Shown in pieces: positions 35,677-45,152 of a stretch of DNA of 64,000 nt (its first letter is position 1; each line of letters opens with the position of its first letter). Below the pieces are notes generated by a model. That model made no database searches. It saw only the letters and a list, made by a program, of their open reading frames with translations, and was not told the DNA's origin. Source of the DNA: an uncultured Emticicia sp. (GTDB taxonomy: Bacteria; Bacteroidota; Bacteroidia; Cytophagales; Spirosomataceae). The position numbers and the translations under genes are program-made. The stretch is taken from contig NZ_CALCZQ010000062.1 of NCBI RefSeq assembly GCF_937903345.1, positions 62,001 to 126,000 on the forward strand, in the 5' to 3' direction.

Positions 35677-36681
35677 ATGAAAAAAACGTATTATTTGTTT
35701 AACCCTGGTCGGCTAAGTCGGCAAGATAATACGCTCAAATTTTTACCTGTTGACGAAAACGGGAATGAGGGTCAAGCTCGCTATTTACCCGTAGAATCAA
35801 TAGATAACATTTATTGTTTTGGCTCGCTGGATGCCAATTCGGCGATGTATAATTTTCTGGGAAAACACCATATTGCAGTCCATTTCTTTGATTTTTATGA
35901 GCATTATACGGGTTCGTTTATGCCGAAAGAATATTTGCTGGCGGGAAAAATGCAGGTTGAACAAACAAAGTATTATCTTTCAAATAAAAAGCGGATAATC
36001 GTTGCTCAGAAATTTGTACAAGGTGGAGCAAATAATATGTTGAAGAATTTGCAATATTATCAAAACCGCCAAAAAGATGTTGAAAAACAAATTTTGAGGA
36101 TTCAGAATTATCTACCAAAAATTGGAGATTCGAGCCAAATTGATGAATTAATGGGACTGGAAGGAAATATTAGGCAGACCTATTATGAGGCATTTGACAT
36201 CATTATCAATGATTTCTCGATGGGAAATCGTACCAAGCAACCGCCCAATAATGAAGTGAATACCTTGATTTCGTTTGGAAATATGATGTGTTATACGCTG
36301 TGTCTTGACCAAATTTATCATACACAACTCAATCCAACTATTAGTTTTTTGCATGAGCCAGGTTATCGACGCTATTCGTTGGCACTTGATTTGGCCGAAA
36401 TATTTAAACCAATTTTGGTTGATCGAACTATTTTTAGTTTGCTCAACAAAAAGCAGATTCAATCTTCCGATTTCAGGCAAGAACTCAATCGTTGTGTAAT
36501 GAAAGATTCGGCACGAAAGACCTTTGCACAAGCTTTTGAAGATAAACTTAAGGAAACCTTTAAACACCGAAATTTAGGGAGAAATATAAGCTATAAGCAT
36601 TTGGTGAAGTTGGAATGCTATAAACTCAGCAAACATTTGCTTGGAATTGATGAGTATAAGCCTTTTAAAATGAATTGGTAG
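35677..36681 (+). CDS. cas1: CRISPR integrase Cas1
   Basis: A 334-residue protein from the ATG at 35677 (MKKTYYLFNPGRLSRQDNTL); an upstream in-frame extension overlaps the ATPase gene and is unlikely. The metal-binding residues are Glu162 (LMGLEGNIRQ), His226 (FLHEPGYRRYSL) and Glu241 (DLAEIFKP). The N-terminal beta domain ends near residue 90. With Cas2 it inserts new spacers at the leader end. It follows the ATPase by 22 bases and precedes cas2 by 36. Confidence 0.95.
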   Translation: MKKTYYLFNPGRLSRQDNTLKFLPVDENGNEGQARYLPVESIDNIYCFGSLDANSAMYNFLGKHHIAVHFFDFYEHYTGSFMPKEYLLAGKMQVEQTKYYLSNKKRIIVAQKFVQGGANNMLKNLQYYQNRQKDVEKQILRIQNYLPKIGDSSQIDELMGLEGNIRQTYYEAFDIIINDFSMGNRTKQPPNNEVNTLISFGNMMCYTLCLDQIYHTQLNPTISFLHEPGYRRYSLALDLAEIFKPILVDRTIFSLLNKKQIQSSDFRQELNRCVMKDSARKTFAQAFEDKLKETFKHRNLGRNISYKHLVKLECYKLSKHLLGIDEYKPFKMNW

Positions 36682-36717
36682 CAGCCTGCGGCAAGAGAAA
36701 CGTTTTCAGGTAATATT

Positions 36718-36996
36718 ATGTATATAATTCTTGTTTACGATATAGCATCGGTTAATAGAGGAGATAAAAGAGTTGGCAAGATGCTGAAACATTGCCGAAA
36801 ATACTTAAATTGGATTCAGAATTCGGTTTTTGAAGGAGAAATTACTGATGTAAAATTGAAAGAAATGCTATATGTAGCTCGAAAGATAATGGATGAGAAA
36901 ACAGATAGTATCATCATTTTTAAGAGCAGAGACGAGCGTTGGCTTGATAAGGAAGTAATTGGTGTAGAACGAATGAAAATAGATAATTTTTTATAA
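36718..36996 (+). CDS. cas2: CRISPR adaptation protein Cas2
   Basis: A 92-residue protein with the ferredoxin-like start MYIILVYDIASVNRGDKRVG (Asp8 conserved) and an IIIFKSRDERWLDKEVIG C-terminal strand. It forms the dimer that bridges two Cas1 dimers. It is the last cas gene; the array leader follows immediately. Confidence 0.95.
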   Translation: MYIILVYDIASVNRGDKRVGKMLKHCRKYLNWIQNSVFEGEITDVKLKEMLYVARKIMDEKTDSIIIFKSRDERWLDKEVIGVERMKIDNFL

Positions 36997-37198
36997 GTTA
37001 TCGTCGTCGAACTCGGAAGTTTCATAAAATAATGTTCATTGACATCAAGGCAAACAATAAAAATTTACCTAAATCATTGATAATCAGTAGTCGTCGAACA
37101 CCCATTAAAAACATGACATTACGATTCGACGACTTTTTTTCTTGTTTTATAGCATTAAAACAGCTTTATTTACGTCTATAAGTCTGTTTTTCAAACGG
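36997..37198 (+). promoter_or_regulatory. CRISPR leader with repeated GTCGTCGAA motifs and a hairpin
   Basis: About 200 AT-rich bases separate cas2 from the first repeat. GTCGTCGAAC occurs at 37003-37012 and 37090-37099, and its complement TTCGACGAC at 37125-37133. The stem AGTCGTCGAA (37089-37098) with TTCGACGACT (37125-37134) is followed by a seven-T run to 37140, so it could terminate the cas transcript before the array. The loop is long (26 bases). An array promoter should lie between 37140 and 37198 but is not obvious. Confidence 0.6.
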
Positions 37199-39002
37199 AC
37201 TCCAATCGCACCATTATGGAATTGAAATTGTTGTGCCATCATAAAAGCACAATACTGACAATGTACTCCAATCGCACCATTATGGAATTGAAATCCAAAA
37301 AACCGTAAAACTTACATTGGCCTCATAATCACTCCAATCGCACCATTATGGAATTGAAATGTTACAGAAGAAGGTAAGATAATTGAAAACCTAATACTCC
37401 AATCGCACCATTATGGAATTGAAATTTTTCTAAGTAAAAAAGTAGAATCATTTAATTGCTGAACTCCAATCGCACCATTATGGAATTGAAATAAGTGTTT
37501 CGGTGGTTCAGGCATTTTTTTCAAAGCCACTCCAATCGCACCATTATGGAATTGAAATATGGTTCAGACAAAACATTAAACGGCAACCAATAGACTCCAA
37601 TCGCACCATTATGGAATTGAAATTTTAAAATATTTTCGAGACATTATTTCTTCGGTTTAACTCCAATCGCACCATTATGGAATTGAAAAAACCAAGCTTC
37701 TTTTTTGCATAAGGCAGCACAGCCCACTCCAATCGCACCATTATGGAATTGAAAAACTGGTCTTTTGCCGAATTACTTAATCCGTACCAGACTCCAATCG
37801 CACCATTATGGAATTGAAAATTTTTAAAAGACGGCCTAACTCCAAAATCCGAACAACTCCAATCGCACCATTATGGAATTGAAAAAATTTTGTCGAAAAT
37901 AGCTACTTACGACGAATTGGCACTCCAATCGCACCATTATGGAATTGAAATACTACCTGAGCGTAATCAGGTTATACGTGATAGACTACTCCAATCGCAC
38001 CATTATGGAATTGAAATTTATTTATCTTTTTATAGTAAGGAAAACAAATGGTTACTCCAATCGCACCATTATGGAATTGAAATAAGCTTGCATTCTATTT
38101 TCTTCAAAAGACTTCAACTACTCCAATCGCACCATTATGGAATTGAAATGCTGTTATATTAGCCATTTCTAGTTACGAAACTAATACTCCAATCGCACCA
38201 TTATGGAATTGAAATCGAAATAAGCACACCAAGGGTCTGAATAATTATTTAACTCCAATCGCACCATTATGGAATTGAAATATTAGGTTAAACGGACGTT
38301 TGTTTTCACCAAAAAAACTCCAATCGCACCATTATGGAATTGAAATTCATTTTGATGCCTAGGTAATTTCTAGCCGAATTTAACTCCAATCGCACCATTA
38401 TGGAATTGAAATATTCTCAAACTGGCTTTTAATTAGTTTTTTACGCTTACTCCAATCGCACCATTATGGAATTGAAATCGCATTGCAGTCTAAATGATAA
38501 TATTGTGAACCGCACTCCAATCGCACCATTATGGAATTGAAATATAATTTTCCCATATTTGATTGTTCAACTTCCGAAACTCCAATCGCACCATTATGGA
38601 ATTGAAATCCTCATAAGACCCAAGCTTTACGCTATCAATTACATACTCCAATCGCACCATTATGGAATTGAAATACAATATCGCCAGCTACGAAATTATC
38701 AAAATCGGGAACTCCAATCGCACCATTATGGAATTGAAATCTATTAATATAAACAATATCTCCTAAGGGTATTGACACTCCAATCGCACCATTATGGAAT
38801 TGAAATACACCTGCTGATATATCACCAATCATTTTCATTTGACTCCAATCGCACCATTATGGAATTGAAATGCTGTAAACATCTCTTGCTTTACAATTTT
38901 CCTTTCACTCCAATCGCACCATTATGGAATTGAAATCCTAAAGCGGATTGCAAAACCACTACAAAAAGATAAACTCCAATCGCACCATTATGGAATTGAA
39001 AT
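37199..39002 (+). CRISPR. CRISPR array, 28 repeats of 30 bp, 27 spacers of 35-37 bp
   Basis: Each repeat starts ACTCCAATCGCACC and ends TTATGGAATTGAAA plus one base. The first is 37199-37228 and the last 38973-39002. Bases 1-29 are identical in all copies by eye; base 30 is T except in repeats 8-11 (starting 37660, 37726, 37791 and 37856), where it is A. The ATTGAAAT end is the expected 5' crRNA tag, so transcription runs left to right from the leader beside cas2. The last repeat is not degenerate. Repeat length and end agree with type I-B systems. Short coding-looking frames inside the array are artefacts. Confidence 0.98.
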
Positions 39003-39107
39003 AATAAAGAAATGAGGCTTGTTTTTATTTTCAATAGTTAGTAATTTATCATTGCGGCGAACTGTCTCATATCTTTTGTCTAGGTACTTAATTAATGAAA
39101 CTTCAAT

Positions 39108-41039
39108 TTATTTTTTCTTATGCCCAGGTTCTTTTAATAATGCAAGAAGGTCAGGAAGATGTTTTTCATAAACTTGCCTAGGAGTTGCATCTTTTTTTAC
39201 ACATATCGAAGCGGCCTTCCCTACTACCTCGCCCATCATTCCGCAAGTTCGCATTACTCTTACTGGCCCGAGTCCTGTTTTTGTTACGCTAATGTTTCTA
39301 CCAGCCATGAACAAATTGCTTATGTTTCGACTATAAAGTGTACGATAGGGTGCCCAATAGAGACCTCCATATTGATACTCTGCTCCTCTGGTGTAGTCAG
39401 AGATGAATTCCATTCCTTCTAAACCCTCTTTAAATTCTTTTTTAGGTGTGTGTAAATCCACGTGCCAAGAACATGGAAAAGCACCATCTTCAAATTTGGT
39501 TTGTTTTTTAAAATCTTCTGCATCCAAAACAACATCGCCCATCAATCTACGAGATTCTCGTTTACCAGCAATATATGCAGACCAGCCCAGCCGATGGTTG
39601 GGATACATTTTATCAACATTTTTAATGACATCCCATGCTCCGTACATCGCTCTAAAGTTGTGGTCTCTAATTTGCTCAATTTCCGTAACTTGATTTTGAT
39701 TGAAACCACTTTCCCAGTACCACATATTGGCAAAAGATTGCAGGCCTTCTGCACCAAAAGTTTTTACGCCCTTACGGCCAGGAAAGGGTTTATCTGCTAA
39801 ATCCAATGCCCACGGACACCTTGGAAACGGTTGAACGAATTCACCTATTTCACATTTCATAGCCAAGGCACTTTTATCTTTACATTCACATTTTAATACT
39901 TCTTCTTTATTTGTGGCATCAAGTACATTGAATAGATTTGAACTACCCATTAAATTTTCAACTTTATATTCATGGTCTGCTCCTGCCTTAAAACCTACCA
40001 CTGCATCGCCGGTACAATCCGCAAAAAACTTAGCTGTCAATCGCTTTTGATGGCCAGAACGAATATTTTGAATCACAATTGCACTAATTTCATTGTCATT
40101 CATGACTACTTCTATTGCTCTATTTTCGATAAATAGCTTAATATTAGGTTCACGCTTAACTACTTCTAATTTCAATTTATCGTCATAATAATCGGCACTG
40201 ACACCATTGAAAACTTGTCCAGAACCTTTTACAATATTGGGCAAAATTTCACTCACAATATCGCCAACGTGTGGATAAGGCTGCTTATTGGTATGTCCTT
40301 CGGGCCAAACCCTAACCTCTGAGCTACCGTTCCCGCCTAATACAGGTCTATCTTGTACAAGGGCAACTTTAATACCGTTCCTTGCCGCAGAAATAGCAGC
40401 ACAGGTTCCTGCCAAACCACCGCCAATGACAATCAAATCAAATACTCCACCATCGGCAGGTTTTTCGGGTAGTCCTAAAAGTTTACGTCTAAATTTGGTT
40501 AGAGCGGCAATATCATTGATTGGTTGAAAATTTACATCCTTGCAAAATAAAATAGCTTCGCATCTACCTTCAAAACCTGTTAAATCGTGTAATGCTATTT
40601 TTGTCTTTTTCCCTACTTTTACTGTTCCACCATCATGCCAATGCCAATCCGCACCTTTTGTGCCAAAGGTTTCTTTTAAGGGTTTATTATTGACTAATAA
40701 TTGAAACTTCCCTGGAGTTCCTGGGGCATTCCAATGAGCCACCCAATCTTTGGTTCGTACCCAAACACGATAAGTGCCTTCCGAAGGAAATTCTATTTCG
40801 GTAGTAGCGTCTTCTACAGGTATTCCCAGTCCATGAGCCAATAAATATGGGCTACCCATTTTTTCCATTGATTGCTGGTCTATATTCCAGCCCCCAAAAT
40901 TCGTAAATTGTTCTGCTTCAAGAAAAACAAATTCTTTATTAGTTTTTTTGTTCGAAAATGCCATAGTTTCTGTTAAACCTCCAGCCAAAAGCATCAAACT
41001 GGTATTGCCTAATGCTCCGATAAAACTTCTTCTTTTCAT
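39108..41039 (-). CDS. Tat-exported FAD-dependent oxidoreductase
   Basis: A 643-residue protein beginning MKRRSFIGALG, a twin-arginine signal that suggests export as a folded flavoprotein. Residues about 37-170 form a carbohydrate-binding-like beta-sandwich (EAEQFTNFGGWNID, YRVWVRTKDWVAHWN). The FAD-binding Rossmann motif VIGGGLAGTCAAISAARNG lies at about 204-222, followed by LGGNGSSEVRVWPEG, as in the FAD_oxidored (PF12831) family. It is the last gene of the operon with the three-paralog family and SusCD, and probably oxidises a glycan-derived or glycoside substrate. The substrate is unknown. Confidence 0.82.
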   Translation of the reverse strand: MKRRSFIGALGNTSLMLLAGGLTETMAFSNKKTNKEFVFLEAEQFTNFGGWNIDQQSMEKMGSPYLLAHGLGIPVEDATTEIEFPSEGTYRVWVRTKDWVAHWNAPGTPGKFQLLVNNKPLKETFGTKGADWHWHDGGTVKVGKKTKIALHDLTGFEGRCEAILFCKDVNFQPINDIAALTKFRRKLLGLPEKPADGGVFDLIVIGGGLAGTCAAISAARNGIKVALVQDRPVLGGNGSSEVRVWPEGHTNKQPYPHVGDIVSEILPNIVKGSGQVFNGVSADYYDDKLKLEVVKREPNIKLFIENRAIEVVMNDNEISAIVIQNIRSGHQKRLTAKFFADCTGDAVVGFKAGADHEYKVENLMGSSNLFNVLDATNKEEVLKCECKDKSALAMKCEIGEFVQPFPRCPWALDLADKPFPGRKGVKTFGAEGLQSFANMWYWESGFNQNQVTEIEQIRDHNFRAMYGAWDVIKNVDKMYPNHRLGWSAYIAGKRESRRLMGDVVLDAEDFKKQTKFEDGAFPCSWHVDLHTPKKEFKEGLEGMEFISDYTRGAEYQYGGLYWAPYRTLYSRNISNLFMAGRNISVTKTGLGPVRVMRTCGMMGEVVGKAASICVKKDATPRQVYEKHLPDLLALLKEPGHKKK

Positions 41040-41147
41040 ATTATTAATATTTAGTTTTTTTCACAAAGTTTTTAGAATTGAAATCGATCGTAATTGTGTT
41101 TCATACTTCTATCGGTTTTGAGCCAATATTAGTTTGATATTTTTTAA

Positions 41148-43637
41148 TTATTTGTATGTCAGCCACGTTGTAGCCTTACAATCTTTATTGGTAGCAAACC
41201 TTATCCAGCGTGCCTGAAAGCCTGACGGAAAATTGAAATCAATTGTTTGATTTGGTTTAACGATTACTTTTTTATAATTCATCCAAGGGCCATGGCCTAT
41301 AGGTTCTATCTGAATTGTAAATATTATTGCTTCTTTTGAGTTATGTGATATTTTAAGATTTTTTTTATCATAAAAACCAATCAAATAAGGGTCTGAAGGA
41401 GTTCCAGCTTTTACCTGACTGTCCTTCCATGGGCCACCTTCGCCAACAGCTTTTCCTAATTTCCAAAGGTCATCAATTGTTCCTGCCCATATTTTTGCTT
41501 TTCCATCATCAGAAGTAATAATGTGTTCATTTTTAGAAATTTGATTATCAAGCCCTGTCATGACCAATAAGCCCCGATAAGAGGCATAATCATGAATACT
41601 AAGCGAATGTGAAGCCACAGGTCTGATTTTAGCAAATCCATCGGCATTTTCAGCTGGTAATTCATAAAATGTACCATGTGCATTAAGCAAGTCTCGCTCT
41701 GTGGCTACTTCACGACAAATTCTTAAAGCGGCTTGTTGAGTTTTAGCCGTAAATGCCTGATTGCCTTTTGGAATCCTCCATCTTCTACCATTGTCGTCAA
41801 CAATAAGCACCGAGGCAGCATCAACTGTAATCACTTCTCGTGGGATTGCAAATTTTTCACGAATGAACTGAGTCATTTTTAGGTCTTCTTTTTTTGTCAA
41901 ATGCATAGCACTATCTAATTCATAATAGCCATTTTCTGCAAAATTTTCATTATTAAATTGACCAGCCAAAACGCCTAACTTTCTACGATTATTACCCAAG
42001 CCATAAAGAAGTCCACCAGAATAAGTGGAAGCATCGACAGGGGCTAAACCATCGAATTGTTTATCTTTAGACGCCTGAAAATGAGAAACATCACTGTAAT
42101 TAAAATTAACAGTCGCTTTAGTGGCTCGATTGCTTTTTACACGTATCCACTCTCCCTTATCACTTGATGCGAAAGTAACTCCAACTGCTTGACCTGCACC
42201 CACTTCTACTGATCTTAAGGTTTTCCAATTTCCTTTTCCATCAACGTCGGTTTCAAAGCTGAATTTAACCTTTTGACCTCCGTCATTTATAACCCAAGCC
42301 ATCCGTTGTTGCCAACCTGCAAATAGAAATGGTTCGGAAAAAGCATTTGCCTCAATTTTTTCAGAAACCCAAACAGCCCCTTGAGCTGTATTAGGTCCTA
42401 AATTGTCAGGTGTAGTAAGTGAAGTAAACCAAAGATTTGAATTGGATTGTCCTGGCCCTTCGATGTTTCCTTTTGTATTGCGTTTGTTCAAAAACTCTTT
42501 CTGTGCTGAATCGTCGCAGCCAAAAACTAAACCATTATTCCAGCGGGTGAAGTCGCCGATAACTTTGAGATAAGCCGAACGTGGACGAATACCAGCAGTG
42601 TTTTTTGATGTAAATGTTTGCGGAAATCGCCAAAAAAGCCCGTGCATGGTCATGAGATAATCAGGTTTTTCGGTAGTACCGATGTCACGAATTCGAGGCC
42701 ATTCTGTATTCCAACCGTGAGCACCATCGTAGCTGTGACTGGCTTTTGGCAAGCGAAAGAACGACCATTTTCCGCCGTCACGGACACCCAATAAAACTGA
42801 TTTGTGGTCCCAGCCTGTTGCCCAGATTGGGTCGGTTGCAGGATTGTTATTACCATAAATCCCTCCTGGACCTGTTACTTCCACAAATTGATTACGACGT
42901 ATTACTTTCCAGTCTTTCCCATTCCATTCGGCCAAAACACCTGATTGTATATCAAACTGTTTGAGTGCCAAAGAACCTGATTCGCCATTATTGGAATAAA
43001 CCATTACACCTTGACCAGAATACACGCCTTTGCCGTGGGCACCAGGAAGGAGTGTTCCATTGAAGTTATTCTGAGTATCGTCATGCTTTTTTTCTTTAAC
43101 ATTCCCATCTTGATAAAGCATTTGGGTTTCAAGATTTTTAACATCTAATTTGTAAAAACCTTCTTCCATGGTGGCAATTAAAAGCTTGTTTTTTGGGTCA
43201 GACAAATCACGAGCTAAACCTGTATAACGGCCAGGTGCTTGGGTATATGGAATAGTACGAACGATACGGTTTCCATCAATGGCATAAGGTCCTATAAACA
43301 ACTGATTGCTCTCTTTATGAATCATTCTATTGGCAGGTGTTCCCCCAATACTTTCGGGTCTTATTATTCTGTTCAAATCTGGTGAGATTTCATATAATTT
43401 ATCAGAAGAACCGAATGGTAAATGTGGGCCGTATGTTACGACCCATAATCGGTCTGCCCATGGCACAACTGCACCAGTACCACATTCACCTTCATTGTTA
43501 TAGTTAGCTAAATGAGGATAAATACCGCTAAACTGAGGGTAAGAAGTTGACTTAGGTTGGGCATGAGCAGCAATACTAATTAAATATAAACATGCAATGA
43601 TGCCTGTTGATAGAGTTTTGGTGATTGATGGAAGCAT
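41148..43637 (-). CDS. Secreted protein of an unrecognised family, paralog A (two-unit)
   Basis: From the ATG at 43637 the protein has 829 residues and a signal peptide ending IAAHAQ. It is related to the next two genes upstream: all begin after the signal with a SGIYP-like block, then GTGAVVPWADRLWVVTYGPH and a propeller-like body, and end in WIR followed about 14 residues later by an aromatic-Lys end (CKATTWLTYK). A middle copy of the end block (WIRVKSNRATKATVNFNY) shows that the protein holds two units. I do not recognise the family. Repeated Trp-rich turns suggest a carbohydrate-active or binding propeller. Confidence 0.7.
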   Translation of the reverse strand: MLPSITKTLSTGIIACLYLISIAAHAQPKSTSYPQFSGIYPHLANYNNEGECGTGAVVPWADRLWVVTYGPHLPFGSSDKLYEISPDLNRIIRPESIGGTPANRMIHKESNQLFIGPYAIDGNRIVRTIPYTQAPGRYTGLARDLSDPKNKLLIATMEEGFYKLDVKNLETQMLYQDGNVKEKKHDDTQNNFNGTLLPGAHGKGVYSGQGVMVYSNNGESGSLALKQFDIQSGVLAEWNGKDWKVIRRNQFVEVTGPGGIYGNNNPATDPIWATGWDHKSVLLGVRDGGKWSFFRLPKASHSYDGAHGWNTEWPRIRDIGTTEKPDYLMTMHGLFWRFPQTFTSKNTAGIRPRSAYLKVIGDFTRWNNGLVFGCDDSAQKEFLNKRNTKGNIEGPGQSNSNLWFTSLTTPDNLGPNTAQGAVWVSEKIEANAFSEPFLFAGWQQRMAWVINDGGQKVKFSFETDVDGKGNWKTLRSVEVGAGQAVGVTFASSDKGEWIRVKSNRATKATVNFNYSDVSHFQASKDKQFDGLAPVDASTYSGGLLYGLGNNRRKLGVLAGQFNNENFAENGYYELDSAMHLTKKEDLKMTQFIREKFAIPREVITVDAASVLIVDDNGRRWRIPKGNQAFTAKTQQAALRICREVATERDLLNAHGTFYELPAENADGFAKIRPVASHSLSIHDYASYRGLLVMTGLDNQISKNEHIITSDDGKAKIWAGTIDDLWKLGKAVGEGGPWKDSQVKAGTPSDPYLIGFYDKKNLKISHNSKEAIIFTIQIEPIGHGPWMNYKKVIVKPNQTIDFNFPSGFQARWIRFATNKDCKATTWLTYK

Positions 43638-43684
43638 ATATTTGTTAGTTTGACCTTGAAAATTTGACAAATTTGTAAATTAAT

Positions 43685-45136
43685 TTATTTAAAAGTAAAA
43701 TAAGCTGTTCCAACACAATCTTTATCGGCTACCAATCGTATCCATTTAGGGTTAAACGATTCTTTTAAATCAATGCTTTTACTTTCGTTTGCTTTTACCG
43801 TTATAGTTTGAAATGTTCTGTAAACCCCATCACCAACAACGTCTGCTTCAAGTGTAAATTTCACATCGGCGGTACTTTTATGCCATAAATTCAACGATTT
43901 GTTATTAAAATTAAAGGTAAAAAACGGGTCGGAAGGTTTTTCTTTCTTGATTTCTGCATCTAGCCAAACACCGCCTTCTCCCTGCAATTTGCCAAAGTTC
44001 CACAAATCGTCAGTTTTTCCAAACCATAAACCTGCCTGGGCTTGTCCAGCTAAAGGATTGTTGTCAATGCCGCTACTGAAACGCATCGGAGTCGCTTGGT
44101 TGCCGCCCAATACGAGCATGCCACGCCAACTACAAAAGTCTGGAATAATTCGAAGATGTGAAGAAATAGGTTTGATTGCCCAAAGTTGATTTCCATACGT
44201 ATGATATCCGATTTCATAAAACAATCCGTGACAATCCATGAGTGCTCTTTCTGTTTCGACTTCTCGAATTCGCATCCATTCTGTACAGCTGGTTTCATCA
44301 AAAGTACGACTTCCTTTTGGCAGACGATAGCGTTTCCATTCTTTGGTAGAAGGAAAATACACATTCATTAAAACAGAGGCTTTATCCCAGCCAGTTGCAA
44401 TCATGGGCTGACCAAAAGCTCCTGCACTCCATACTTCTGTAAATGCCGTTTTTTCGAGGATTTTCCAAGTAGCACCGTCCCATTCAGCCAAACGTCCTGC
44501 CGACCAAGCACCGCTGTAATCTTTTTCGTTATAACTATTATTTGTAACTACTACTCGGCCATGCTTTGTAAATCCTGATTTAAAATGAGGTTTAGAACCA
44601 ACCGGCTCGTCCAACTCTTTCATCAAGTTGAAAAGTTGCTTTGACTCTAAGGTCGTCACATCAGCTTCAAAAAACTCCCCTTCCATGGACAAAAAATAGA
44701 CTTTTTTGTTGGGTTCAGTTAAATGAGCCATTGTCGCAGCCAAGCGGTACTTTTTTACTCCTTCAATCACTCTAACATTGCCAAGGGTATCAATGACGTA
44801 AGGCCCAATAATCAACTGATGCGTAGAGGCATGAATAAACCGATTAGCATAAGTTCCTACTATGCTCTCAGGTCTTTTCTTCAACTCCATTTTTTCGTTT
44901 ATTTCATAGAGTCCTGTTCCAGAACCTGATGAGGACATGTGTGCAACGTATGTAATCACCCAAAGGCGATTGGCCCAAGGCATTAGACCACCTGTTCCCG
45001 CTTCGGTACGTGGACTATGATTAGCCACCATGGCCAAGTTAGGAAAAATACCGCTAATGGATGGTGAATTTTGTCCGTGTAATTGAAATACCAACGAACT
45101 TACAATTAAGAAAAGGACACTTAATCTGATTTTCAT
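43685..45136 (-). CDS. Secreted protein of the same unrecognised family, paralog B (one-unit)
   Basis: A 483-residue protein with a signal peptide ending LHGQ. It carries one unit of the family: SGIFPNLAMVAN, GTGGLMPWANRLWVITYVAH, SIVGTYANRFIHASTHQLIIGPYVID and the terminal WIRLVADKDCVGTAYFTFK. The gene lies 47 bases upstream of paralog A and 16 bases downstream of paralog C. No catalytic signature is recognised. Confidence 0.7.
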   Translation of the reverse strand: MKIRLSVLFLIVSSLVFQLHGQNSPSISGIFPNLAMVANHSPRTEAGTGGLMPWANRLWVITYVAHMSSSGSGTGLYEINEKMELKKRPESIVGTYANRFIHASTHQLIIGPYVIDTLGNVRVIEGVKKYRLAATMAHLTEPNKKVYFLSMEGEFFEADVTTLESKQLFNLMKELDEPVGSKPHFKSGFTKHGRVVVTNNSYNEKDYSGAWSAGRLAEWDGATWKILEKTAFTEVWSAGAFGQPMIATGWDKASVLMNVYFPSTKEWKRYRLPKGSRTFDETSCTEWMRIREVETERALMDCHGLFYEIGYHTYGNQLWAIKPISSHLRIIPDFCSWRGMLVLGGNQATPMRFSSGIDNNPLAGQAQAGLWFGKTDDLWNFGKLQGEGGVWLDAEIKKEKPSDPFFTFNFNNKSLNLWHKSTADVKFTLEADVVGDGVYRTFQTITVKANESKSIDLKESFNPKWIRLVADKDCVGTAYFTFK

Positions 45137-45152
45137 TTCACAAAGTATTTTA

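Noticed and set aside
37890..38747. Frames inside the array encoding repeated LQSHHYGIE peptides, and their minus-strand counterparts
   Set aside because: They are translations of the CRISPR repeats themselves.
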